This document shows positions 43,801-57,897 of a DNA stretch of 64,000 nt, piece after piece. Both the position numbers and the translations under genes were made by a program. Numbering within the stretch: the first letter of the stretch is position 1; every line of letters starts with the position of its first letter. Source of the DNA: Chionoecetes opilio. Lineage: Eukaryota > Arthropoda > Malacostraca > Decapoda > Majidae. Below the pieces are notes generated by a model that was not told the DNA's origin, did no database searches, and saw nothing but the letters and a program-made list of their open reading frames with translations. The stretch spans positions 1 to 64,000 of the forward strand of contig JACEEZ010020574.1 in assembly GCA_016584305.1 (NCBI GenBank), written 5' to 3'.

Positions 43801-44196
43801 GCTCCAGCTTCAGCACAGCCTGGCACCAGCAATGCTCCAGTAGCCATCAGCAGGGCTTCAGTGGAGCTTCCTAGCTCCTCTGACTCAGGCTAATACTTAC
43901 TCCTGACTCCCCACTTTACCATCACGGCAAAAGAAACTCATCTCTCCACCACACAAGGTAAATGAAAAATCTCCACAGTAGTACTTTTAATATTTATATA
44001 CATTACAGGTATGTATTTACATTGTTGATTGTGCTGTTTATCATGTGTACACGGGCAGCACTGTTTACGGACCTTAGTGCTGTGTTCTTCCTATATTTAC
44101 GCACCTTCGGGAAAATACCCTCGCACTAATGGACAATCGGCTCTAACGGACCACTTCTCACCCCTTTTAGTGCATTGATTTGAGGTTTATCTGTAC
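43800..44196 (+). mobile_element. Tigger 3' end fragment
   Basis: 'SAQPGTSNAPVAISRA' (about 43815-43860) resembles the Ser/Pro-rich C-terminus of Tigger transposases. 44100-44196 is the inverted terminus of the same family as 33825-35232 ('gaaaataccctcgc', 'ggacaatcggc', 'taacggaccacttctc'), ending 'ggtttatctg' plus TA. A second, similar terminus ends at 44485 ('gcgagggtttattg' plus TA). Confidence 0.6.
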
Positions 44197-44494
44197 TTAC
44201 ATTTGTGAGACACGGTAGATGTATATAAAAGAGCAGCCAAAACTAGATAGATTGGCGCGCTGGGCACCACCCACTCGGCTTTATTTATACTGCCGCCGAC
44301 CGCTAGTAGTCCATAATACCCACCGATATTTAATGCGACCGATATGTCGGCCGGCCAACCTCCGCACCAAACCCTGCATTTATGGAACTTATTCTGTAAA
44401 TCCCCACCTATACCAGACTGGCAGAAACATTTTGTTAAAGGCGAAATTTGTTATATAGAGGTCCGTAAAAGCGAGGGTTTATTGTACTCATATA

Positions 44495-45894
44495 CAGTAC
44501 TGGTCAAAAGTCTGCGGCGCCCTGCTCCCGCCCCCGCACAACAAACAATACATAAGGAAATGTATAGAAAATAATGTATTATAATTACCTTTTAATACTT
44601 GGTTGGGTGGCCTTTTCTCTTCTTCACGGCTTGGAGACGTCGGGGTAGTGATAGAGCTAGGTTTCTTAGGTGTTCAGGTGAGGTGTTTGCCCAGGACTCA
44701 CGGATGGCCTTCTGGAGCTTGGCTATGGAGCTGACGTCTTTCCCCTGCAGATCCTTCTTGACCATGTGCCAGAGGTTCTCAATTGGGTTGAGGTCCGGGC
44801 TGTTACCTGGCCAATCCTTTATGAAGGGTACCATGCAGTCATCAAGCCACTGAGTGACAGATTTGGCAGTGTGAGCAGGAGCACCGTCCTGTTGAAACAC
44901 ACTGGCACGTGTGAGCTCAAAAGAATCTGGCAAATGTTCACAAAGCAGCTCCAGGTAAACAGCTTGATTCACTTTAAGGTTTTAAGGAAGCACAACAAGC
45001 CTGCCTGAACCTCTGCCAGAGAAACAACCCCACACCATAAGTGAATCTGGGTGTTTTACGGTGCTCTCCACATACCGTGAGTCGAGGGGATCACTGCCTG
45101 GGCGACGGTACACTCGAGCTCCTCGGTTACATGTCACAGTAAATGTTTCCTCATCAGACCGCAACACTGACAACCAGTCATCATCAGTCCAAGCAAGATA
45201 TTTCTTGGTGAAGGTGACCCTGTGAGTTCTCTGTGCACGTGTAAGAAGTGGCTTCTTCAGTGACTTGTGGCTAGTATAACCCAACTCGTGCACTCGGCTA
45301 GATACGGTACACACAGACACTGCACCAAACACTTCATGGTGGTTTTCCTTCAATACCCTTGCTGTAACGCGAGTGGTACTCTCCAACGAACGTTTTAGAA
45401 CGTTCACAGACCTATGAGAAATCTTCGTGGGACGACCAGGCCGAAGTTTCTGTGATGGTGTTTCACCGCTGTTTTCCTCTCTGAAACGCGCCAAGTACTT
45501 CCTCACTGTTGACTTAGCCACACACAACAACTCACTTATTTCTTTCATTTGGTGGCCTGCCTCCTTTAAACCATCGTCCATCTGAGCAATGGTTTATTTG
45601 CTTAGTTCCTTGGTAGGTGCCATAATAAAAATATAATGCCACAATCACCACTGATATGTGCAAAACACAAGGCAGGGTCGCAGAGCAAGACACGGCAGAC
45701 AACAGCTCACTCTGAAAGCCTGGAGGCTACTGGCGCCTCGCCTCGCCTTGTGTCGACGGCTCAAGGCTGCCGTGATGTCATCTTTGTGCCGCATACTTCT
45801 GTCTACAATATTTCACCCGCATGAGCATCATTCTTTCTTCGCCTTAAGTATGCGGCGCCTCGATCAGGGCGCCGCATACTTCTGACGAGTACTG
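44495..45894 (-). mobile_element. Tc1/mariner (Tc1-type) transposon, nearly complete
   Basis: Inverted termini: 'cagtactggtcaaaagtctg' at the left and, inverted, 'cagtactcgtcagaagtatg' at the right. TA flanks both (44493-44494, 45895-45896). Length 1400 bp is normal for Tc1 elements. It contains a single transposase gene on the minus strand (45623-44592). Confidence 0.93.
44592..45623 (-). pseudogene. Tc1-type transposase, one premature stop and one frameshift
   Basis: Would catalyse cut-and-paste transposition at TA sites. From the ATG at 45623 the frame meets a stop at codon 10, then is open through the paired HTH ('EISELLCVAKSTVRKYLARF', 'RPGRPTKISHRSVN'). The catalytic domain follows: 'LRSDEETFTV' (first Asp), 'SLMVWGCFSGRGSGRL', then a one-base frameshift near 44980. 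Downstream are 'FQQDGAPAHTAKSVTQW' (second Asp) and 'WPGNSPDLNPIENLWHMVKK' (Glu), spaced as DD34E. It ends 'KKRKGHPTKY'. Length is about 340 residues, as expected. All three catalytic positions are present, so this copy died recently. Confidence 0.93.
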
Positions 45895-45896
45895 TA

Positions 45897-46259
45897 TATA
45901 TAAATATATACAGGGCCAGTTAGAGACACCATTGGGCCCTGTTGCTGTAAGTGATTTTGGGCCCAAGAAATCCAACAAACTTAGTAGCTGTCTATAACAT
46001 TATTGATTTAATTATTGCATACATCATGCCTGAGCCCCCTATGACTATGAGGCCGGGCCCTGGTGCTGATATGCCAGTCCCCTCCCCTACCTCCCGGACC
46101 GTGAATATACATAGTTATCATAATTTTGTATCTTTTCATTGAATTCTATGACACACACACTCAAGTTAACACATGGTGTTAAAGCTAATATTGACCAATG
46201 AGACAAGGAGACAGAACTTCACGAGTGTAACTCATTTTTTGTATATCATAACTATGTAA

Positions 46260-46261
<2 letters not shown>
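45897..46261. other. No recognisable gene; small inverted repeat
   Basis: A short inverted repeat pairs 46106-46126 ('acatagttatcataatttt') with 46234-46256 ('tatcataactatgta'). Nothing else was recognised. Confidence 0.4.

Positions 46262-46299
<38 letters not shown>
46262..46299. repeat. (CA)n microsatellite
   Basis: Uninterrupted CA dinucleotides, about 19 repeats. Confidence 0.97.
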
Positions 46300-46300
<1 letters not shown>

Positions 46301-46470
46301 TGCAGAATAACCTACAACCAGAAAAACATATAAATACAATATTTTGAGATACATACAGGCTGTAGAAGAATATTAGAGTGGCATTTCATTGCCTGGATAA
46401 GAATATGATGAGACAGATAATTACTACAATGATCCGACCAAAAAAGGAATATTAATAAGGCTTCAAAAAT
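46300..46470 (+). pseudogene. LINE C fragment (post-RT)
   Basis: 'atgcagaataacctacaacc' to 'tactacaatgatccgacc' matches 53041-53180 of the longer copy of the same LINE with a few substitutions. 46471-46815 after it holds nothing recognised. Confidence 0.8.
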
Positions 46471-46815
46471 CCTTTGTCTATTTCATCCTGACAAAATACC
46501 CGAATTAGAACCAAGATGCTTATCGGGGGATAGGAGGGTTGAAGTGGGTGAAGGCATATTAATACTGCAATGCTCTTGTTATTCGGGCTGGACGCACGTG
46601 ATCAGGGCTGTAGGTGAAGGGCGGAGACGGAGTTGTTATTTGTTATCGAGGCGTCACATGGTTATCACACCAACAGACGCGGCGGTATAATCACTGTGGC
46701 GAATGTAACACGTCCTATTGTTTAACACTTATATGTACAAAAGGTCTATACAATTCTTCTCAATTTAATCAGAAAAGATTAGAGAGATGTTTCTCTCACT
46801 GGAAAATTAAGTGTA

Positions 46816-49580
<2,765 letters not shown>

Positions 49581-49584
49581 GCAC

Positions 49585-50091
49585 AAGATTTAAATGGATT
49601 TATTCATAGTAAAAAATTGAAACATCAAAAAGGAATATTTACATTAATATTTGGTCATATTTCCCTGGACCTTGATGACCTGCCTCATCCTCCGTGGCAT
49701 GGAATCATGGAATTCTGCAGGAATTATGATGACAGAGACACCCTGTTCGATTTTTGTGAGAGCCCTGTTCTTGTCCTCTCCCGTCATATGCTTCGAAGCC
49801 ATTCGCGACAATCGTGGGCGGTGTGGAAGGGGGGGTCAAAAAGTACTGTGACGCAGTAAAATGAGCGTGGCTGGAGGGTGGAGCGGCATCCCCCCACGTC
49901 AACGTCTGGCTCACACTGAATGGCTGAGCTGCACACAACCTGTCTTACTAACCAAGGACTACTGCCGGACACGCGATAAAACCGTAAAAAATTAACTGCG
50001 TTCTTTGCGAAACAAAGAAAATAATGTTACATATTTTCCATGTAACATTTTTTTGGGGGCAAGAAGTGTCACAATTTTTTTGCGCCCACTG
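49585..50091 (-). mobile_element. Tc1-type fragment, internally deleted
   Basis: On the minus strand 'SMPRRMRQVIKVQGNMTKY' followed by a stop (about 49730-49650) is the C-terminus of a Tc1 transposase. The right end 'tttttttgcgcccactg' followed by TA (50092-50093) looks like a Tc1 terminus. The distance between them is too short for a whole transposase, so the middle is deleted. The left terminus was not identified. Confidence 0.6.
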
Positions 50092-50601
50092 TAGTAAGAT
50101 TGGGACCTTATGCAGAAGGCAAAGAATGACCGATAAAACTAAGATTAAAATAGCTGACGGCAACAGCAGAAATTCTTCTTCAATGAAGAGCCTTCAGGCT
50201 GAGATCAGCTGCAGATTTCAGGGCAGTCTATATTAATAAAGCACTGAATGAAGAAGACAGGATGAAGTTGAAGGAAATCCAAAAAGACGTAAAACAGAAA
50301 AATGAAAAAAGAACGGAAGAAGAAAAGGCAACTTTTTTTGGAAGGTTTTGAAAGAAAGAGCGAGAAAGTGGTCTACAGTATACAGTAAAAAGACTAAAGG
50401 AAAAAGGATGCAAAAAGAGAAATGAAAGTGATGTATACAAATATAGATTGAATTATACGAAGAAGGCTGGAACTAAAAGATTACTTAATAAACAAAGTTC
50501 AGACATAGTATGTTTACAAACTGTAAAAAGAAAATTTTTAGCAAATAAACGTAAAGGACAAAAAGATTCCAAGAGGTGAAGTAAAGTAGTATAAACAATT
50601 A

Positions 50602-51205
50602 NNNNNNNNNNNNNNNNNNNNNNNNNNNNNNNNNNNNNNNNNNNNNNNNNNNNNNNNNNNNNNNNNNNNNNNNNNNNNNNNNNNNNNNNNNNNNNNNNNN
50701 NNNNNNNNNNNNNNNNNNNNNNNNNNNNNNNNNNNNNNNNNNNNNNNNNNNNNNNNNNNNNNNNNNNNNNNNNNNNNNNNNNNNNNNNNNNNNNNNNNNN
50801 NNNNNNNNNNNNNNNNNNNNNNNNNNNNNNNNNNNNNNNNNNNNNNNNNNNNNNNNNNNNNNNNNNNNNNNNNNNNNNNNNNNNNNNNNNNNNNNNNNNN
50901 NNNNNNNNNNNNNNNNNNNNNNNNNNNNNNNNNNNNNNNNNNNNNNNNNNNNNNNNNNNNNNNNNNNNNNNNNNNNNNNNNNNNNNNNNNNNNNNNNNNN
51001 NNNNNNNNNNNNNNNNNNNNNNNNNNNNNNNNNNNNNNNNNNNNNNNNNNNNNNNNNNNNNNNNNNNNNNNNNNNNNNNNNNNNNNNNNNNNNNNNNNNN
51101 NNNNNNNNNNNNNNNNNNNNNNNNNNNNNNNNNNNNNNNNNNNNNNNNNNNNNNNNNNNNNNNNNNNNNNNNNNNNNNNNNNNNNNNNNNNNNNNNNNNN
51201 NNNNN
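50602..51205. other. Assembly gap (604 N)
   Basis: A run of undetermined bases inside LINE C, so any open frame across it is meaningless. Presumably the rest of the endonuclease lies here. Confidence 1.
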
Positions 51206-51462
51206 TGTCATGAGAACCGAAACTGTTTAAGATTTATCAATGAAATTGCAAAGGAAGAAATTTGAGAGACGGGGTTTTAAAAAAAGCGAATTAGGTACCA
51301 AAAATCAAAATCTGAACGCAAGGAATGAATAATCAGAAAGAGTGGAAAATAAAAATAGAGAGGAGGAAGTTGAATGTGAAGGCATTGGAGGAGGGAAAGC
51401 AATGGGACCAGACGAGTGTTGGGTTATGTTATAGATGCAGAAAGCATTTGTTTGGACCAGTT

Positions 51463-52242
51463 CAGCGAGGTCCCGTTATACGAGCATTCGGTATAAGATA
51501 ATTTCAGATGATACGAGATGTGTAAATTAGGGTCTATTTTCAAAATACGAGATCGAAAATTCAATGATACGACATTCAAACTGGGGTGAGTAAAATTATC
51601 AAGTTCAAAATGCGCGCCCTACCACTCCCGGGCTGGACAAAGGGGGATTTGGTTGACCCCAGTGAGGTCACCCCTAGCAAGCCGTGACCTGAAGTTTAAT
51701 TAAGCATATGGCGCGGACCGACAGTTAGGGGTAATTAGCAGGTGTGCCGCCCCAACCTTGAGACCGCAGTCAGGTCACCCCTAGCAAGGCGTGACCTGAA
51801 GGGTAATTAAGAATATGGCGCGGCCTGACCTTTAGGGGTAATTAGCAGGTGTGCGGCCCCAACCTTGGGACCGCTACACTACCTTCTCTTGTATCACGCG
51901 GCGTCCCCTACATTACAACGTCTTTTTTGCTTGTTATGCATGTTTATGTTTAATTAATGTGCAGTTATGTTTTTTTTGTGTGCTATTTTCTCTTTCAGAA
52001 TGGTTTTTCTACAGAATAGGTAGTACAGTGTGGGTAATATAGACGCTGTGTGTTTGTTGTGTTTGCTATAGTTTATTTTAGCTTGAAAAACATGTCTTTT
52101 TTTTTCTTTTCTTTTTTATAATTGATGGGGTCCTGGAACCAAACCTATATTTTACCATTAGTTATGTGTTTCGTTATACGAGATTTCGCTTTACGAGTAT
52201 GCCAGGTGGAACCTAACTGCTCGTATCTACGGGACCTCCCTG
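51463..52242. mobile_element. TA MITE in LINE C, Tigger-like termini
   Basis: Left 'cagcgaggtcccgttatacg' and right, inverted, 'cagggaggtcccgtagatac'. TA follows the right end; the left flank has TT, probably a mutated TA. Inside, a unit of roughly 105 bases is present twice in tandem (about 51660-51765 and 51770-51873; 'acccctagcaag', 'aattagcaggtgtg', 'ccccaacctt'). LINE coding resumes with 'YDIIKCSLTTGKVP'. Confidence 0.78.
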
Positions 52243-52244
52243 TA

Positions 52245-53215
52245 TATGATATAATTAAGTGCTCATTAACAACAGGAAAAGTGCCAAAGGAGTGGAAGAA
52301 AGCAGATAGAGTGCTAATTCATAAAAATGGGAAGAAGGATGAACCACTACATTATAGACCAGTGTCATTGACTAGCACAGTATGCAAGATATGTGAGAAA
52401 GTATTAATGAAACAATGGACAGAGTACGTAAAAAATGAAGGTATAATAACAGACCGGCAGTATGGTTTAATGAAAAAGAGATCATGTGTGACCAAGAGTA
52501 ATTGATATAACACAAGAAAGAGATGAATGAGCAGACTGTGTATCTAGATCTTAAAAAGCATTTGATAAAGTTCCTTATAAGAGACTACTTTGGAAATTGG
52601 AAAATATAGGAGGAGTCACAGGGGTGATCAAAACCTTGATGGAAAGTTATCTGAAAGGAAGAGAAATGAGAACAGTAGTGAAGGAAGAAAAGTCAGAATG
52701 GAGAAAGGTATTTAGTGGGCTACCACAAGGATCAGTGTTGCCACCAATAATGTTCACGATTTACGTCAATGACATGACGGAGGAAATAAATAGTTATATT
52801 AGTCTATTTGCGGATGATGCAAAACTATTAAGAGAAATAAAAAGCTATAAAGATTGTGTAACACTACAAAATGACCTGAACAAGACCTGCGAATGGAGGA
52901 AAAGATGGGAAATGGAATGTAATGTAAATAAGTGTCATGTGATGGAAATTGGAAGAAGCGAAAAGAGGAATAAATGGCCATATAAAATGGGAAATGAAAT
53001 CATTGCAAAGGTTCATGAAGAAAAGGACCTGGGAGTGATAATGCAGAATAACCTACAGCCAGAAAAACGTATAAAAAAATTAGTTGGAGATCCATACAGG
53101 ATGTTAAAGAATATTAGAGTGGCATTTCATTACATGGACACAAATATGATGAGAAAGATAATTACTACAATGATCCGACCCAAAATGGAACATGCTGCCA
53201 TTGTATGGTCCCCAT
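52245..53215 (+). pseudogene. LINE C reverse transcriptase
   Basis: 'CSLTTGKVPKEWKKADRVLI' and 'PLHYRPVSLTSTVCKICEK' (52250-52400). After a break near 52505 the 'YLDLKKAFDKVPYKRLLWKL' region holds the first catalytic Asp (frameshifted near 52560). Then an open frame of 207 codons (52597-53220) carries 'VFSGLPQGSVLPPIMFTIYV', 'LFADDAKLLREIKSY' (active site FADD, about 52810), 'WEMECNVNKCHVMEIG' and 'EKDLGVIMQNNLQPEKR'. The frame ends where the foldback element begins. Confidence 0.9.
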
Positions 53216-54169
53216 CATAGACCACTGTATAGCTGGACTGCGCACGCGACAATGTTTTGAATTGCGGGGCTGCATAGGGGCCTGCGGGGTGCCCGACAAA
53301 GAGATATAGTGGTCTATGGACTATCATATAGACTCGTTTATCAGTATATATGATATACAGTAATCTTCGTAAATGTTTGTTCTATAATATTATCAAATAA
53401 AAAACAGTAAAACACGCTAAAGAAATGCCATTACAAGACTATGAAGAAATATGCATGAACTTAATATTCACTTAACTCTTCGCCATTTAAAACTTTGCGC
53501 GTCAACTTTTATCATGAAGGGTATCAATAGAAGTGCAATTTTATTAGCTTTCCATTGCTATATTTCGTTATCTGATAAATTAATTACAACCATGCATAAA
53601 TTAGCGTTAAATAAATAAATAACATTATCAATCGGGTAATTTTCCCAATTGATGATGTTATTTATTTACTTATATATTTCGTTTTCTGATAAATGAATTA
53701 ATACCATGTATAAATTAGCGTTGACTAAATAAATAGCCTCATCAATCGGGAAAATTACCCGATTGAAGATTTTATCTATTTAGTTAACGCTAATTTATGC
53801 ATGGTTCTAATTAATTGATCAGATAACGAAATATAGCAATGGAAAGCTAATACAATTGCGCTTCTATTGATACCCTTCATGATAAAAGTTGACCCGCAAA
53901 GTTTTAAATGGCGAAAAGTTGAAGTGAATATTAAGTGCATGCATATTTCTTCATAGTCTCGTAATGGCATTTCTTTAGCGTGTTTTAGTGTCTTTTATTT
54001 GATAATATTATAGAACAAACATTTACGAAGATTACAGTATATCATCTATACTGATAAACCAGTCTATATGATCCGTATATATATATATGAATCCGAGCGG
54101 CCCTCCGATTACAGGCCCTTGTGCGACAGGCCGATATTCCGTGCGCAGTCCAGGTATACAGTGGTCTAT
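53216..54169. mobile_element. Foldback transposon with 8-bp duplication
   Basis: Inverted ends 'catagaccactgtatagctg' and its partner ending 'gtatacagtggtctat'. The 8-bp direct repeat GTCCCCAT flanks it (53208-53215, 54170-54177), and LINE C coding reads across. The arms pair over about 430 bases ('gtaaatgtttgttctataat', 'gccattacaagactatgaag' and others recur inverted). The centre (53575-53800) also has a direct repeat of about 90 bases, each with 'ataaattagcgtt' and 'atcaatcggg'. No gene. The 8-bp duplication fits P or hAT. Confidence 0.87.
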
Positions 54170-54730
54170 GTCCCCATATAAAAAGAAGCATGTGAAAAAG
54201 TTGGAGAGAATACAGAGAATGGCAACAAAAATGGTATCAAAGCTAGAACAACTTTCTTGTGAGGAAAGGTTGAAGGAAATAAAAGTTATCAACACTCGAG
54301 CAGAGAAGAGAAAGAGGAGACTTAATAACTATTTTTAAGCTGATAAGAAAGATGGAAGAAACTGACAATGAGAGATTACTGACTCGGAAACAAAGAGAAG
54401 ATCGATACACAAGAGGACATAGAAAACAACTAGGAAAAGGCAGATGCCTGAACAACATCAAGAAGTACAGCTTCCCTCATAGTAATGTACAAGTTTTGAA
54501 CGGACAAATTGAGGAGGTGATATCTGCACATAATGTGCACTAATTGAAAGAATGAGTGGATAAATATAGATACGGAGAGGGGACGACACGAGTGTAGCTC
54601 AGGTCCTGTAAAACACAGCTAGGTAAACAACTAGGTAAATAGATTTATCGTGGCCGTATAGGTCTGGAACGGGTGATAAGCTCTCTGGAAAGGCACAGCT
54701 TTGTTGCTGCACCCAAAAAGGATGCAAGTA

Positions 54731-55475
54731 CACACAAACCTCCATTTCCCGGATATCGGATTTGCCGGACAAAATCCGAGGTCCGGGAATATGTCACAGT
54801 CCAAGACTTTTTTGTTTTTCTGTTTTTTTTTGTTTTACGTTGAAATGCCTGGTGCTGGTCGTAAATTGACAACGTTGTCCGGCGGTCCGAGCGTCTCCCG
54901 TCACCCCTGGTCAGTGTCCGCGCCTCCCGCCAGGTGGCAGCATGCTCAGTGGTCGTATTGTTTACATTTGGGCACACGACACTCACAGTTCACCTGCACG
55001 GCCTCCGTTAGTCACCTGACCCACACTGCCCCTGGTGCAGGAACGTCTCTTGAGATTATTGATCACTTTTTGCTGACTCCCGCCAGGTGGCAGCATGCTC
55101 AGCAGTTGTATTGTTTACATTTGGGCACACGACACTCACAGTTCACCTGCACAGTCTCCGTTAGTCCCCTGACCCCCACTGTCCCTGGTGCAGGAACGTC
55201 TCTTGAGACTATTGAACACTTTCTGCTGCCTCCCGCCAGGGGGCTGCATGCTCAGCGAACGTAAAAGTCCGCGGCGGGATAGTTGATATTAGCGGTTGCC
55301 GGACAGTAAATACTAGAGTAGGATAAGCGTCCGGGGGTGGGTAATGGCATCAGACATTTTTTTTTTTTTTTTTTTCTGTTTAGAGGATAATTCCTGGACT
55401 GTTGCGATTCCCGGACTTTTGCGGTTCCCGGACCAGTGCTCCCCAATATTAGTCCGGGAAAACGAGTTTTGTGTG
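54731..55475 (+). mobile_element. Non-autonomous TA transposon, copy 3 of 3
   Basis: Ends 'cacacaaacctccatttccc' and, inverted, 'cacacaaaactcgttttccc', flanked by TA (54729-54730, 55476-55477). It has two units of about 153 bases beginning 'tcccgccaggtggcagcatg' (54925 and 55077) and a third partial one (55230). Same LINE-derived content as copies 1 and 2. It lies just beyond the 3' tail of LINE C. Confidence 0.9.
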
Positions 55476-55477
55476 TA

Positions 55478-55540
55478 CTCGATAATGGCTATATTTTGAC
55501 TGCAATAAATCGGGAATAATGAAATGGTCTGGACGATTTT
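55478..55540 (+). repeat. Dispersed repeat shared with 61725-61790
   Basis: 'atggctatattttgactgca' followed by 'aaatcggga' and 'tggtctggacgatt' occurs at both places in the same orientation. Nature unknown. Confidence 0.8.
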
Positions 55541-55639
55541 TTTGAGTAATTCATAAAAACCTCCAGACAGTTCCCCAGTAACAAAAAAGAAATCACACAT
55601 ACAACCTAAGAATATCAAGAATTATCTTACATATATCAT

Positions 55640-56010
55640 ACATGGTGAGGTGGTAGCAGAGTCCCAGACAATTTATTTTTAGCGTCACCGGGTGGCGTTC
55701 TCGAAGACCCGAGTTCGATCCAGAGCGAGACCCATAAATCAACTAAAAATATTTCTGCACCGTCGAGTGGCCTAAGAACACCCACATGCCCTGCCCATTA
55801 ACTCTACCTTCAATTGCGAGTGCATCAGTGGACAAGGGGGCGGCATGATCCTCTAATTACAGGCGTCACTATAAAAATCCTGCCTGCGCCACCACGGGCA
55901 AGAGCCAACCATCACAGCCCTGAAGTGAACCTCCATGGCCTGCCATCCCACCCCTGAAGGGTGGGGTGGGACTGAAGGGCCTACAGACGCTATAGGCCAA
56001 GATGTAAAAA
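55640..56010 (+). mobile_element. tRNA-derived SINE
   Basis: 'gagttcgatccagagcg' (about 55708) is a B-box, preceded by 'gcgtcaccgggtggcgttct'. A long tRNA-unrelated body follows, then an A-rich and (TA)n tail from 56008. The head appears split from an upstream 'ggtgaggtggtagc' A-box-like piece by about 30 bases. Confidence 0.65.
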
Positions 56011-56065
56011 AAAATATATATATATATATCGGGACCTCTCTAGTACTATATACGTACGTATATAC

Positions 56066-56183
<118 letters not shown>

Positions 56184-56189
56184 CCTCCT

Positions 56190-57110
56190 CGGGACACACT
56201 CATTGTCTTGGGCCACTTCAATGCTACTACTGGCACTATGAGAGATGATTACGAGTTTAGTGTTGGTCCCATGGCTCCGGTACCAGAAACACCAACATTT
56301 TCTCTGCTTCTGAACTTTGTAAGGTCCAGAAGGTTTGAGAATTGCAGGTTTTTGGGTATCAGAGACCAGAGCTGCCCCACTGGACATGGTATGTAATGCG
56401 GAGGGGTAGCTAAGGAGATCGCCACATCCTCGTTAGTACTCGTTGGAGGATCCTCCAGAACTGCGGGGTTTTCCCGGAGTGCTGAGTTCTTTGGAACGAT
56501 CACAGACTTGTTGTTGCTACACTTAAGCTTCATGTCAAGTCCAGAAGAATCTAAAAGAGGTAACCAGACGTGTTTCATCTTGAGAAACTGAAGGACTTGA
56601 CATGTGCTCATGAGTATGCGGTGGCAGTCTAAAATCGGTTTAAATGTGCTCGGTGCTCTCGGCGATCCTGTAGAACTGTGGGATACCTTCAAACGTTAAA
56701 CTCTAAAAGGCTGCCAAGGAGTTGTATTGGGAGCCCCCGAGGTCAAGGCGTGGTTTTGTCTCGACGGAGACGCTGGAGAAAATCGAGGAGAGTCGCGCTG
56801 CCAGGCTGGCTGGGAACCGGACCACCCACAGGGCTCTGTCACGCCGGACTAGAACCCTCCTGATTAAGACAAGGAGAGGTATGTCAGGAGTCTCACTGAG
56901 GATGTCGAGGGTCAATTTAAAAACGCTAATGACCTCCGACCCGCCTACCGGCCCTGAAGAAGCTCCGTTCCAAGTCTCCTTCTCGGGCGAGTGCTTTCGA
57001 ACAGCAGATGGGCGCCTCGTGTGGGACATGGATGGGCAGATGGCTCGTTGGGCTGAGTACTTTGGGCAGTTGTTCACGGGGGACCCTCCAACTGAAGGGG
57101 CGTCACACTA
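56190..57110 (+). pseudogene. LINE F endonuclease and linker fragment
   Basis: '[20 protein letters not shown]' (about 56185-56245) is the APE-endonuclease 'GDFNA' box with Asp replaced by His. It is followed by '[16 protein letters not shown]'. After frameshifts, 'ELYWEPPRSRRGFVSTETLE' and 'RLVWDMDGQMARWAEYFGQL' (56715-57105) match the linker before the RT in LINEs often mislabelled craniofacial-development-protein-like. The RT is absent: the fragment stops at about 57110. Confidence 0.78.
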
Positions 57111-57897
57111 GCCATTTTACCCGTGGACTGGGGGGTTTTGCGTGGGCGGGGAAAGCGAGCTACTTCTGGGCGCCCAGAGCAAGTGGTCACACTACGGCTG
57201 GCCGCTTCCCGCCCCCGCCCATTTGCCTCTCAAATCAAAACAAACGTGCCCAATGAGCGAGGGAAACCGAGGAGTTGGCTTTGGCTGTAATGGCATTGGC
57301 AACTTGTATACAAGCTCACCAACATATAAACAGAAAACCCAAAAAACGAAGAAGAGAATTTTCAAGACCTTGGTTGGCCAAAAAGTCAAAAAACGTGTTC
57401 AACAACCTTTTAAAAGAATGTTCCTGGAGGATTCTCGTGGGTTTTACGAGTTTCACAGGATTTCCAAAGACAATTTTGTGAAGCTGCTAAACCTGGTGTC
57501 ACCTCTCACCCGAAAACAAGACACCAAGTTAAGGAAAGCTGTGTCACCAGCTCAACGCCTGTCAGTTACACTCCGCTACTTGGCCACGGGTTTTAAATGA
57601 TTACTTTTACGATATTTGCTCATTCAACCATAATAAGTACGAGGTTTGGGTAATTATTTGGTAAAACCCGGTAGTGTGCTTTCACCATTTTGAGGCCGAA
57701 ACTTGGTTTTCGTGATTAGTTTTGAGGCACTCGTGGAGAATGGGTCCCTCACGGACAGCGGTCAGCGGTTATAATGGACGAGAGTTTCGCGGTCGTTTTC
57801 AGAGACACCGTCTATTTTTTCTTGGCCTACATAGGTGCTTGTTCTAATGGAGATAGTTTCATTTTGTGAAAACCCCATAAAAAAAAAATATATACTT

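Larger units (their letters stand above)
50230..54640 (+). mobile_element. LINE C, plus-strand copy, interrupted three times
   Basis: A single plus-strand LINE is broken by an assembly gap (50602-51205), a TA MITE (51463-52242) and a foldback element (53216-54169). Pieces: ORF1 end and endonuclease start (50230-50600, 'LLNKQSSDIVCLQTVK'); linker (51290-51460, 'GGGKAMGPDE'); RT (52245-53215); post-RT and C-terminus (54170-54545, 'KKHVKKLERIQRMATKM'). The 3' end has an 'aactaggtaaat' repeat tail (54618-54640). LINE C on the minus strand at 29040-31990 is the same family. Confidence 0.85.

Noticed and set aside
50453..51211. A 252-codon minus-strand open frame
   Set aside because: It spans the N gap, so its length is meaningless.
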